Positions 8,446 through 16,539 of a DNA stretch of 64,000 nucleotides are shown here, piece after piece. Position 1 is the stretch's first letter; each line of letters opens with the position of its first letter. Location of the stretch: assembly GCA_900769355.1 (NCBI GenBank), contig CAAGGG010000050.1, forward strand, positions 1 through 64,000, written 5' to 3'. The DNA comes from Candidatus Gastranaerophilales bacterium. GTDB lineage: Bacteria; Cyanobacteriota; Vampirovibrionia; Gastranaerophilales; Gastranaerophilaceae. The position numbers and the translations under genes are program-made. The notes under the pieces are model-generated. The model did no database searches, was not told the origin of the DNA, and was given only the letters and a program-made list of their open reading frames with translations.

Positions 8446-9831
8446 TTAGACTTTTGGACTAAAAATTTTCGTTGCACGAGGCAAAATTCCAAGGCAATAT
8501 GAAATTACAACTCCGTAATTTGTGATAGGAACTCCGTTTTGGCTTGCTATCAAAATCCTTGAAAGAACTTCACGACGGTTTGTCATGCACGCACCGCAAT
8601 GGATTACGAGTTTATAATCTTTTAAATCAGGAAAATCGTGTCCGGCATAATTATGGATAACCAAATTTTTGCCAGTCTTTTTACGCAAAAGATTAGGAAT
8701 TTTTACACGTCCGATATCATCTTCAATTGCATGATGTGCACAGCTTTCTAAAATTAATACTAAATCGCCGTCTTTCAAATCTTCTACTGCTTGAGCTCCT
8801 TTTACAAACTCGTCTAAATCTCCCTTTAACCTTGCAAAAAGAATTGAAAAAGATGTCAAAGGCACATTTTCAGGAACGATTTCAGAAACTTGGCGAAAAG
8901 CTTGAGAATCAGTAACAACCAATGCCGGTGGCTTTTTAAGATTATCAAGAGCTTGTTTCAATTCACTTTCCTTTACAACATAGCTCAAACATTCACTGTC
9001 CAACAAATCTCTCAAAGTTTGAACTTGCGGTAAAATAATTCGACCCTTCGGTGCCTCTTTATCAATTGGAATTACAAGAATAACCGTACTTTTGGGGGGA
9101 ACCAAATCCCCGACAATTTTAGGTGAATTCACAAAATCATCAGGCAAAAGTTTAACTAAAGCCTCTTTAAATTTGAAAACAAGTTGTTCATCAAACTTCG
9201 CAGAAGTGAAGATGGTGTTTTTAGAAAGTGAATAGTGAGTCGTGAGTCGTGAGTCGTTCATTTCTGTTTGATTAGCTGCCTCGCTTCCTAGCTGCTTAGC
9301 TGCTTCTGATACAGTTAGTAGGTCGGCATTGCTATGCCGACAAGATCTTGCCCTCTTGGCATCTAAATCACACTTGTTTACCACAATCAAGTATGGAATT
9401 TTGAGTTCATCAAGTTTTTTGATTAAATCTTTTTCACAATCACCTATGATTGCGTCGACAGTGCAATGTCGACCTACATTTTCGCAATCGTCTATACAAT
9501 TTCCCTGTTGGGTAGGTATACCCAACTTACTATTGTTATTAAATTCGCAAACAATCACTGCAACATCAATACGATTAAGAACTTTCATCGTTTTTTCAAT
9601 CCGTTTTTCGCCCAACTCGGTTATGTCATCAAGTCCGGCTGTGTCTAAAAAAGTCACAGGTCCAATAGGCAAAAGCTCCATTGATTTTTCCACAACGTCA
9701 GTGGTTGTTCCTGCAACATCAGAAACAATAGAAATTTCCTGATTAGTAATTCTGTTTAAAATAGATGATTTCCCGACATTTGTTCTGCCGAAAACGCCGA
9801 TGTGTAGGCGCATTGATTTTAGTGTTTGCAT
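8446..9831 (-). CDS. hydF: [FeFe]-hydrogenase maturation GTPase HydF, with in-frame repeat insertions
   Basis: 461-aa scaffold that assembles and delivers the diiron subcluster of [FeFe]-hydrogenase with HydE and HydG. GTPase motifs are GRTNVGKS (15-22), DTAG (63-66) and NKCD (152-155). The [4Fe-4S] ligands Cys364, Cys412 and Cys415 (SCAHH, HCGAC) are intact. Residues about 98-132 and 158-205 do not fit the family; they are translated copies of intergenic repeats and explain the extra ~60 residues. The frame is unbroken. TAGAAT lies 6 nt before the ATG. No hydE, hydG or hydrogenase gene is in the window. Confidence 0.93.
   Translation of the reverse strand: MQTLKSMRLHIGVFGRTNVGKSSILNRITNQEISIVSDVAGTTTDVVEKSMELLPIGPVTFLDTAGLDDITELGEKRIEKTMKVLNRIDVAVIVCEFNNNSKLGIPTQQGNCIDDCENVGRHCTVDAIIGDCEKDLIKKLDELKIPYLIVVNKCDLDAKRARSCRHSNADLLTVSEAAKQLGSEAANQTEMNDSRLTTHYSLSKNTIFTSAKFDEQLVFKFKEALVKLLPDDFVNSPKIVGDLVPPKSTVILVIPIDKEAPKGRIILPQVQTLRDLLDSECLSYVVKESELKQALDNLKKPPALVVTDSQAFRQVSEIVPENVPLTSFSILFARLKGDLDEFVKGAQAVEDLKDGDLVLILESCAHHAIEDDIGRVKIPNLLRKKTGKNLVIHNYAGHDFPDLKDYKLVIHCGACMTNRREVLSRILIASQNGVPITNYGVVISYCLGILPRATKIFSPKV
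9217..9360. repeat. repeat mosaic inserted in hydF (insert 2)
   Basis: Inside hydF this segment contains, in order on the plus strand, family C arm sequence (GTGAATAGTGAGTCGTGAG), family A sequence (AGCTGCCTCGCTTCCTAGCT) and a palindrome GTCGGCAT-TGCT-ATGCCGAC at 9322-9341. The same families occupy intergenic gaps. The insert is a multiple of three and free of stops in the hydF frame. Confidence 0.85.
9436..9540. repeat. repeat mosaic inserted in hydF (insert 1)
   Basis: It contains palindromes GTCGACAGTGCAATGTCGAC (9454-9473) and TTGGGTAGGTATACCCAA (9508-9525). The first is an inverted, diverged copy of the palindrome at 9322-9341, with shared flank GTAGGTCG. It encodes about residues 98-132, between two conserved elements of the G domain. 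Confidence 0.8.
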
Positions 9832-9883
9832 ATTTGTATTCTAATTAAAATAATTGAATAAGTAAATAAGCCATTTGTCAATT

Positions 9884-10011
9884 AGATTCTGAATAAGACG
9901 AAAATCTACGCTAAACGCTTGATTTTCTGCCTTTTCAGAATGACGATAATTGTTGCTATTCAAGAAAACAACTAACTGTAATTGTCACTCCGGACCACGA
10001 TCCGGAGTCTA
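9884..10011. repeat. composite palindromic repeat (families G and H)
   Basis: A G hairpin (ATTCTGAATAAGACGAAAAT against ATTTTCTGCCTTTTCAGAAT, 9886-9942) is joined by a short spacer to the H palindrome CTCCGGACCACGATCCGGAG (9988-10007). The same two parts occur together at 14262-14390 and 35078-35219 in the opposite orientation. It fills the space between rpsO and hydF. Confidence 0.8.
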
Positions 10012-10077
10012 TTTATCATTTTAGTGAAAATAATTTCCTACATTACTAAATGCTGAGGTTGGGCATATTAACCTAAC

Positions 10078-10107
10078 AAAAAAAGGCCACTAATAGTAGC
10101 CTTTTCT
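10078..10107 (-). terminator. rpsO terminator
   Basis: On the minus strand AAAAGGCTACT-ATT-AGTGGCCTTTT forms a strong hairpin followed by a run of seven T, 25 nt after the rpsO stop codon. Confidence 0.85.
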
Positions 10108-10131
10108 TTCGTCTTTTTAATTCGTTTAAAA

Positions 10132-10395
10132 TTAACCACGAATGCCCAATTTCTTGATTAATTCTCTGTATTCATCAAGATTTTGAGATTTCAAATAAGA
10201 AAGTAGTCTTTTTCTTTTACCTACCATCATCAAAAGACCTCTTTTTGTAGCGAAATCTTTTTTATTTGATTTTAGGTGTTCAGTAAGTTCAGAAATTTTT
10301 TGGCTCATCATAGCAACTTGAACTGCTGTAGAACCAGTATCTTTTTCGTTTTTACCGTAAGCTTTAACTATTTCTTGCTTGTTTTTTAAGTTCAT
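10132..10395 (-). CDS. rpsO: 30S ribosomal protein S15
   Basis: 87-aa primary 16S rRNA-binding protein. Family features are DTGSTAVQVAMM, the helix with LTEHLKSNKKD, and the C-terminal RKRLLSYLKSQNLDEYRELIKKLGIRG region. The start at 10395 has AAAAGGAAA 5 nt upstream and gives the normal length. It is monocistronic with its own terminator. Confidence 0.97.
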   Translation of the reverse strand: MNLKNKQEIVKAYGKNEKDTGSTAVQVAMMSQKISELTEHLKSNKKDFATKRGLLMMVGKRKRLLSYLKSQNLDEYRELIKKLGIRG

Positions 10396-10490
10396 TTTAA
10401 TTTCCTTTTCTTGTTGAGTGATTATTGGCGTAAGCACTCTACAAGTTGCATGATAATATATAAAAGAAAAATTGCAAGCTAATTGTGTAG

Positions 10491-10976
10491 TTAAGTTAAT
10501 TGAGATGTCAAAAATGCCTTAAACGCACTCATATTGGCAGAATTAAAATTATCACGTGCAATATCCAAATTTGTGTTTGAAGCAAACAATGATTTATCTG
10601 ATAAATTATATTTTTTCAAAGCGTCAGAAAATTGTGTAGATTCTTCTCCATACATATTTGTTGCGTACTGCAATTTTTTAAGTGCCGCTTCATTACCTGA
10701 TTTCATTGCCTCATATTGAGCCAAAGCTTTGTAATAAGCTTCTTCTGCGTCGGCTTTTTGAGCTTCTTTTTCAAGTGCCCAACCTTTTACTGAGTCTTTT
10801 ATTTTGTCAGAAGTCGCTTGAGTTTGCCCTAACGCAAACATTTTTGCAAGATTAAAAGCAGAACCACTTTTCAAAGCCCTTGTAAAATAATCTTGGTAAG
10901 ACATTACATTTTTTAAAAGACTTTTATTAAACTCCTGTTCTGTCATTATCTTTTGAGTTTGACCAACTTTACTCAT
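10491..10976 (-). CDS. lineage-specific helical protein, unknown function
   Basis: 161-aa soluble protein with no recognised domain. It is predicted largely helical, with an Ala/Glu/Lys-rich middle (EKEAQKADAEEAYYKALAQY). There is no signal peptide or membrane segment. AGAGG precedes the ATG. The upstream block at 11003-11029 is nearly identical to that before the small gene at 48013, suggesting joint regulation. Confidence 0.6.
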   Translation of the reverse strand: MSKVGQTQKIMTEQEFNKSLLKNVMSYQDYFTRALKSGSAFNLAKMFALGQTQATSDKIKDSVKGWALEKEAQKADAEEAYYKALAQYEAMKSGNEAALKKLQYATNMYGEESTQFSDALKKYNLSDKSLFASNTNLDIARDNFNSANMSAFKAFLTSQLT

Positions 10977-11002
10977 AATAAAACCTCTGATTTTATACTC
11001 TT

Positions 11003-11029
11003 GTATATATAAAGTATTTCTTTTGTAAA
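11003..11029 (-). promoter_or_regulatory. conserved upstream block (TTTACAA...ACTTTATATATA)
   Basis: The minus-strand block TTTACAA-N5-ATACTTTATATATA is repeated almost exactly at 47935-47960. Its second half recurs at 29155-29168. Each precedes a short lineage-specific protein gene. It probably combines a TTTACA -35 with a TATATA-type -10. Confidence 0.5.
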
Positions 11030-11186
11030 TAATTGCTATTTTATTAATAATTGTTAAGCTATTACAAGCTTAGCTTTTTATATACTCTTTATTCCGATTT
11101 TTGCTTAATATTTCTTCAAATTGTTCAAATCAACCTTGACGGAATTTTTCTAATATTAATATAATTTAAAGTGTTAAGAGGTATAA

Positions 11187-12656
11187 ATGGTAGATATTTC
11201 CACTCAAACCAATCCTATTTCGCTTTTGCTGAGCGGAATCATGGAGAATTGTCAAGAAATTATTACGGTCAAAGATATTAATTACAAGTATCTTGTTTTT
11301 AATAATGCGTTTTTAAACCATTTTAAGTTTTTAAAAGAGGGCGAAATTATTGGAAAATCAATTTTTGAGCTTATCCCTGGGAAAAACGCCATAATTATGA
11401 AAAATAATATCGACAAATCCATCGAAACAGGCTTGCCTCAAACCTATGTTTTGGAAGAGAACCATGGAGACAAGTTCAAGATAATTAAACAAACTTCCAC
11501 TCCTTTAATTAGCAATGGAAAAGTCAAATATATTTTGTCAATTTCACGTGATATTACAAAAGACGAAATTCTCATGAATGAACTTATTAAAAAGAATTCC
11601 CAATTGAAAACCTTGCTTGAATATTTGCCTGTTCTTGTTTATATGAAAAATAAGAGCAAGAAGTATATTCTTGGAACAAAATATGCGAAAGACTTTGTTT
11701 TTAAGGGGCATGACAGATATTCCAATAAAGTTATTGATATTTTAAAGGCACAAAAAGAGACCGAAACAGAGGACGATTATGTTTTAAAAAACAGAAAAAT
11801 TTTGAAAAAAATCAAAACTGCAACCGATACAAATGGACAAACTCATTGGTACAGAACAATCAAAGCTCCAATTATAAGGACGGATAATGGAATTGACGGA
11901 CTTGTTACAATTACTAAAAATATTGATAATGAAAAAGAACTCGAAAATCAAAAAGATTTGTTTATTGCAACTCTTGTACATGATTTGAAAAATCCGCTTT
12001 TAGCTCAAATTAGCAGTATTAATCAATGTTACAAAGGTGTGTTTGGCGAACTGAATGACACGCAAAAAGAAATTTTATCGCTTACTCTGGAATCTGCAAA
12101 CTATATGAAAGAAATGCTCTATACCCTGATTAACACCTACAAATATGACAATGGAAATATTCAGCTTAATAAAGAGAAAATTAATATTGAAAACCTTATC
12201 AATACTTGTATAAAAGAGCATTTGCCAATGTCAAACGAACAAAAAGTTAAACTGATTTACAATTCTTCGCTTAAGAAAGATGAAAAGGTTATTTCTGCTG
12301 ACGAAAAGCAGCTTCGACGTGTAATTACAAACCTTTTGAGCAATGGGATTAATTACGCTTACAAAGATACCGATTTTAATATAACAATAGAAATTCATAA
12401 CGAAATTCTTGAAATTTCTCTGGAAAACTCAGGTCCACCTATTGACAAAAATACTCAGAAACATTTGTTTGAAAAATATATCTCAAACGCAAATAAATAC
12501 CAAAAAGTCGGGTTTGGATTGGGTTTATATTTATCTAAAAAAATTATAGAAGCACATAACGGGAAAATTTATTTTATTCAAAACGGGAATTTAAACAAAT
12601 TCGTAATAGAATTACCTATAACGTCAAGCGGCAACTCTGGCAGAGTTTATTGGTAG
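11187..12656 (+). CDS. PAS-domain sensor histidine kinase
   Basis: 489-aa cytoplasmic kinase with no transmembrane segment. A first PAS domain covers about 12-125, a second PAS-like region about 135-250, then a HisKA dimerisation helix with His265 in LVHDLKNPLL. The HATPase domain has the N box (QLRRVITNLLSNGINYA, about 380-396) and G box GFGLGLYLSKKII (about 447-459). It probably senses an internal signal through the PAS cofactor pocket. No partner regulator is adjacent; the nearest receiver gene is at 44274. AAGAGG precedes the start. Confidence 0.9.
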   Translation: MVDISTQTNPISLLLSGIMENCQEIITVKDINYKYLVFNNAFLNHFKFLKEGEIIGKSIFELIPGKNAIIMKNNIDKSIETGLPQTYVLEENHGDKFKIIKQTSTPLISNGKVKYILSISRDITKDEILMNELIKKNSQLKTLLEYLPVLVYMKNKSKKYILGTKYAKDFVFKGHDRYSNKVIDILKAQKETETEDDYVLKNRKILKKIKTATDTNGQTHWYRTIKAPIIRTDNGIDGLVTITKNIDNEKELENQKDLFIATLVHDLKNPLLAQISSINQCYKGVFGELNDTQKEILSLTLESANYMKEMLYTLINTYKYDNGNIQLNKEKINIENLINTCIKEHLPMSNEQKVKLIYNSSLKKDEKVISADEKQLRRVITNLLSNGINYAYKDTDFNITIEIHNEILEISLENSGPPIDKNTQKHLFEKYISNANKYQKVGFGLGLYLSKKIIEAHNGKIYFIQNGNLNKFVIELPITSSGNSGRVYW

Positions 12657-12670
12657 TTGCTAGTTTTTTA

Positions 12671-12796
12671 AGTGAATAGGTAAATAGGTAAATAAGAGAA
12701 TAAGTTCATATAGTTCGCTTCGCTCAAAAATATACTTTGGTATTATGGCACCTGTAACGAACTTATTCACATATTCACTTATTTACTTATTCACTT
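12671..12796. repeat. palindromic repeat element, family D copy 1
   Basis: Long arms of 7-8-nt units (GTGAATAGGTAAATAGG and so on, 12671-12706) are complementary to 12756-12796. The loop carries CGCTTCGCTC and TTTGGTATTATGGCACC. Copies lie at 44075-44202 and 53015-53141. Confidence 0.85.
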
Positions 12797-12837
12797 CTAA
12801 AATCTTATCTGACTATAATACAGACACATGTTTTTAT

Positions 12838-12843
12838 GCTACA
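12838..12843 (+). promoter_or_regulatory. extended -10 of the RseP-type protease gene
   Basis: TATGCTACAAT (extended -10 with TGC) lies 34 nt upstream of the ATG. The mRNA therefore has a short leader with GGGAG as ribosome site, unlike the leaderless genes that use the same box. Confidence 0.55.
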
Positions 12844-12876
12844 ATCAAATTATTGATAATTTAAAAGGGAGAATTT

Positions 12877-14253
12877 ATGTCAGTAATTATAATGATTTTA
12901 TTAATCGGGCTTTTAATTTTGGTTCACGAATTGGGTCACCTTTTGACAGCTCTGATGTTCAAAACAAAAGTTGATAAATTCGGAATAGGTTTGCCTATCG
13001 GTCCGACTTTGTGGGAGAAAAAGGTTGGTGGGTTAACTTTGGTTATCCATGCATTTTTATTCGGTGGATATGTTTCTTTCCCAGATGATGACAAAGAATC
13101 TGATATCCCAAAAGATTCTCCTGAAAGATTAATGAACAAACCTGTTTGGCAACGTGCGATAATTTTTTCTGCCGGTGTAATTGCAAACGTAATCTGTGCT
13201 TACGTTTTGGTGTTGTTAACTGCTTGTTTGTGGCACAATATGCCGTCTGAAAAATTTGAAACTTATTTGGGGGATATTGTCGCTCCTAAAGAAGCTAGTA
13301 TTTGGAGTTCAGGCGTTCAAAAGGGCGATAAGATTATTGAAATCAACGGTTCTAAGATTGATACAAAATACGCCGTCCAGCTTTTTGCAATGTATAGCGC
13401 ATCTTTTGACGGAAAAACTTCTGACACCCTTGCCGAGACAAACTACAATCGCTTGAAAGCAATAAATCCTGCATTCAAGGAAAATGAAATTATAGACAGC
13501 GGTCTGATTGTGAAAATTCCTAATAATTTGGAGCAGGAAAAACGAGTTGAACTAAATCAAAATATTTTGAACACAGTTGAACTTTATAAGCCAAACGAAA
13601 TAAAACTTTCTGAAAAACAAATTAAACTCCGTGATGAGCTCAGAGGGAAAAATTATATAGAAGCTGATGGTACATTTAGCTTGAAAGATATTGCTTACGC
13701 CGTTTCTGACACACAAAAACCTATTGATATCAAGGTTTTGCGTGATGGTAAAGAGGTTGAGTTAAAGACTGTTTACGCAGGAAGCGACGGCTTAATTGGG
13801 ATTAATCTTGATAGAAGAGAAATTTTAATCCCTGTAACCGGTGTAAAATCAGCGTTTAAGACAAGTTATAATTATTTATATAATGAAACAAAATCAATGG
13901 TAATTGTTTTAAAACAACTATTTACAGGCAAAATTCCGCTTAAAAATATGCATGGTGTTGTTTTGATTACCAAAATGGGTGGCGATATTATCAGCAGCGA
14001 AGGTATTTTCTACGGAATTCTTTTAACAGCGGTGATTTCAATGAATCTTGCGTTGTTGAATATTTTGCCAATTCCTGCACTAGACGGCGGTCATTTAGTT
14101 TTCTTGTTAATCGAAAAGATTATGGGGAAACCTGTTGACGAAGAGATTGCAAACAAAGTGATGACAGTATTTTTTGTACTGTTAATAGCATTGTTGGTAT
14201 TTGTGCTTTTCAATGACATTTATGTTCTTGTAAAACCGTTGTTCGTGAAGTAA
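12877..14253 (+). CDS. RseP-like site-2 zinc metalloprotease
   Basis: 458-aa intramembrane protease of family M50B. The first membrane helix holds HELGH (His17, Glu18, His21), and the third metal ligand is in the C-terminal helix motif NILPIPALDGGH. A PDZ-like region lies at about 140-190 (SSGVQKGDKIIEINGSKI), with a second unusual soluble insert at about 195-300. Such proteases release membrane-anchored sigma or transcription factors. AAAGGGAG precedes the start. Confidence 0.9.
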   Translation: MSVIIMILLIGLLILVHELGHLLTALMFKTKVDKFGIGLPIGPTLWEKKVGGLTLVIHAFLFGGYVSFPDDDKESDIPKDSPERLMNKPVWQRAIIFSAGVIANVICAYVLVLLTACLWHNMPSEKFETYLGDIVAPKEASIWSSGVQKGDKIIEINGSKIDTKYAVQLFAMYSASFDGKTSDTLAETNYNRLKAINPAFKENEIIDSGLIVKIPNNLEQEKRVELNQNILNTVELYKPNEIKLSEKQIKLRDELRGKNYIEADGTFSLKDIAYAVSDTQKPIDIKVLRDGKEVELKTVYAGSDGLIGINLDRREILIPVTGVKSAFKTSYNYLYNETKSMVIVLKQLFTGKIPLKNMHGVVLITKMGGDIISSEGIFYGILLTAVISMNLALLNILPIPALDGGHLVFLLIEKIMGKPVDEEIANKVMTVFFVLLIALLVFVLFNDIYVLVKPLFVK

Positions 14254-14261
14254 AAAAAGAC

Positions 14262-14390
14262 TCTGAATCAAGTTCAGAGTGACAGTTTCGGGTTAGTTAT
14301 TTTTGTGAATAGCAACTACTTTAGTCGTCATTCTGAAAAGACAGAAAATCAAGCGTTCAGCGTAGATTTTCGTCTTATTCAGAATCTATT
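14262..14390. repeat. composite palindromic repeat (families H and G)
   Basis: Immediately after the protease gene, a palindrome ACTCTGAA-TCAAG-TTCAGAGT is followed by GACAGTTTCG and then the G hairpin (ATTCTGAAAAGACAGAAAAT against ATTTTCGTCTTATTCAGAAT, 14330-14386). It matches the element at 35078-35219 and the inverse of 9884-10011. The first hairpin could also act as a transcription barrier. Confidence 0.75.
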
Positions 14391-14457
14391 TATACAATAA
14401 TTATTAAAAAATCTTAACATAAAGACAATTATAATTTTTACGAACATTATAGAAATT

Positions 14458-15009
14458 ATGCAGTTACGTGATATCCCATATATGTTTGGTTATACCAAAA
14501 TTGTAAAAGTTGATGATAAACTTTTGCGAGGTAATGCTATTTTTATGCCAACTAAAATAGCTCGACTTAAAGCTAAAAATGTTACGCAAGTTATTGATTT
14601 GCGTGATGGTGGAAAAGCAGGATATCCGTTTTTAAAAAGGTTAGAAAAATTCTATTGCAAGCTTTTTAATATAAAATATGTCGAAGCTAAAATGCAATTT
14701 GTTCAGGATAAAATTCCTAATCAGGATTATTTTTCCAAAGTAACAAGCCTTATTGAAAATAATGATGGCAAGTCATATATCCACTGTCATTACGGGAAAC
14801 ACAGGACCGGACAAGTTATTGCTATGTATGAAAAAGCCAAAAATGTTGATGAAAGAAAAATTATAAAAGATTTATTTGCCTACGGTTGGAACCAAAAGTC
14901 CGATTTTGTTGAAAACAGTTACAAAAGTCTTTTAGCGTTTTTGAAAAAATATTTTCCGGCACAAAAAAATTTGAAACTAGCAGAAATGGAGCGAAAGAGA
15001 TTGGTATAG
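14458..15009 (+). CDS. dual-specificity/tyrosine phosphatase-like protein
   Basis: 183-aa protein with the cysteine-phosphatase signature HCHYGKHRTG, giving Cys110 and Arg116 of the CX5R loop. A possible general acid lies in the preceding loop. The protein is soluble, with no signal peptide. It could dephosphorylate proteins, nucleotides or inositol-type substrates; the substrate is not evident. It stands alone among repeats. The ATG has no clear Shine-Dalgarno and an ATTATAG sequence just upstream. Confidence 0.8.
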   Translation: MQLRDIPYMFGYTKIVKVDDKLLRGNAIFMPTKIARLKAKNVTQVIDLRDGGKAGYPFLKRLEKFYCKLFNIKYVEAKMQFVQDKIPNQDYFSKVTSLIENNDGKSYIHCHYGKHRTGQVIAMYEKAKNVDERKIIKDLFAYGWNQKSDFVENSYKSLLAFLKKYFPAQKNLKLAEMERKRLV

Positions 15010-15601
15010 AAGCGGCTAAACAGCTAGGAAGCGAGGTAGCTAAGCGTAATTTAGGTTACTAGGGCACAATAAAGGACGTTAAGACGCTAGGACTATAAGA
15101 CGTTAAGTTCGTATCGGGGAAAGTTGCTATCAACCGTTATTCTTGTATGTGTCAAGTAATTCGTTGACAAAAATAAACTATCTCGTTTTATGTTTACCCA
15201 TCTAAATCTTCCCTAACCGAGGGAAGACTTATGTTTAGTATAAATTAATACTTTTAAATAGCCACTACACTGAATTATAAACAAAGATAGTTGCAAGGCA
15301 TAGCTTCTCTCCCTCAATTAGGGAGAGAAAGAGAGTGGGTAGTTGATTACAACGAATTGACTGATACATACAATTCTGAGGTTCTTCTGAGCCGAAAGAA
15401 TCCAGCCTATTCATATAGCTATATTGTTTCGCTAATCGCTTACAATGACGTGAATTGTGACTATTTTTGAAAATTGTTTTAATCTTAACGACTTACTGAA
15501 ATAACTGTGGTCTATATCACTTAATTTCTTATTTTGTAACGAACTTATCGTCCTATCGTCTTAGCGACTTCTAAATGAATTGATTTTTCGCACAAATATA
15601 T
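15010..15601. repeat. 592-bp gap made of repeat mosaic
   Basis: No gene is seen. In order: family A (15009-15047), 8/9-nt-periodic sequence of the AGACGATAAG and ACGTTAAG type (15060-15110), the motif GTATCGGGGAAAGTTGCTATCA (truncated here), hairpins CTTCCCT/AGGGAAG (about 15208-15227) and TTCTCTCCCT/AGGGAGAGAA (15305-15329), and a segment at 15370-15405 whose inverted copy is at 62337-62382. Confidence 0.75.
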
Positions 15602-16447
15602 TTAATCATTACTCTTTGCCAACAACTCTTCTGAAAGCTTTCCGAGCATTTCTATCGAAAGTTTTTCGCCCCTGATATTTTCATCTAATCCAAGAGAATT
15701 TAGTGCAGAAATAATATTTTCTTTTGCAAAACCAGCTGATGCCAAGCAATTTTTGATATTCTTTCTGCGTTGTGAAAATGCAGCTTTTACAGTTCGCCTA
15801 AAATGTTTGTAATCAGTCAAATCCAAAAGCGGATTTTCTCTCACAACAAGTTTTACCAGAGCAGAATTAACCTTTGGTGCAGGGTAAAAAGAACGCCTTC
15901 CGACAAGTTTTTTAATATCAACATCTGCCCAAAACTGTGACAAAATTGTCAAAAGCCCATATTGCTTGCCTGATGAATTTTCGTTTGCAACCATTCTACG
16001 AGCAACTTCTTCTTGCACCATCAACAAAATATCTGTAATCTTGTTGCGATTTTTGTTGTTCAAATCGTCGATTTCACCCAAAAGATGAGCGATAATCGGA
16101 CTTGTTATATAATATGGAATATTTGCGACAACTTTGACTTTACCCTCACAAAGTTCCGACAAATCCTGTTTCAAAATATCGTTATGAATAATTTTTAAAT
16201 TAGGAGCATCAAGTTTTTCAAGCTCTTTAATAGCTTCTTCATCAAGTTCAATTGCAATAACTTGTTTGGCATGCTTGATTAATTGTTCTGTTACAAAGCC
16301 AACCCCAGGACCAATTTCAATAACAGTATCACTGGGTTGAATATCTGCAAAATCAATGATATCAGCAATTGTCTGACCGTCAATCAAAAAGTTTTGACCC
16401 AGTCTTTTTTTTGTTCTAAAAAATCTTGCCCGATCGAAGTAGTTCAT
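15602..16447 (-). CDS. rsmA: 16S rRNA dimethyladenosine transferase RsmA (KsgA)
   Basis: 281-aa enzyme methylating two adjacent adenines near the 3' end of 16S rRNA. Motifs are KKRLGQNFLID near the N terminus, SAM motif IEIGPGVGFVTE, the catalytic NIPYY, and the C-terminal RRSFYPAPKVNSALVKL and FSQRRKNIKN. The ATG at 16447 is chosen over an upstream in-frame ATG; TATAGT lies 7 nt before it, overlapping a weak AGG. Confidence 0.96.
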   Translation of the reverse strand: MNYFDRARFFRTKKRLGQNFLIDGQTIADIIDFADIQPSDTVIEIGPGVGFVTEQLIKHAKQVIAIELDEEAIKELEKLDAPNLKIIHNDILKQDLSELCEGKVKVVANIPYYITSPIIAHLLGEIDDLNNKNRNKITDILLMVQEEVARRMVANENSSGKQYGLLTILSQFWADVDIKKLVGRRSFYPAPKVNSALVKLVVRENPLLDLTDYKHFRRTVKAAFSQRRKNIKNCLASAGFAKENIISALNSLGLDENIRGEKLSIEMLGKLSEELLAKSND

Positions 16448-16539
16448 CTTACCTACTATAATACCACACACAGGTAAATGTTTAAAAAAAATTTTTTTGT
16501 TATTTTGTAGATGTTATAATTAAATGGGGTAAAAATAAT

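Noticed and set aside
8446..9831. hydF as a pseudogene because of foreign segments
   Set aside because: The frame is open and all GTPase and Fe-S ligand motifs are intact, so it is more likely a functional gene with inserts.
11056..11080. Terminator-like AAGCTA...TAGCTTTTT hairpin on the plus strand
   Set aside because: Only a 6-bp stem, with no plus-strand gene upstream to terminate; too weak to call.
13256..13456. Additional ORFs inside conserved genes (for example within the RseP-type protease, recA and the helicase)
   Set aside because: They are alternative-frame shadows of well-supported genes, without ribosome sites or protein-like composition.
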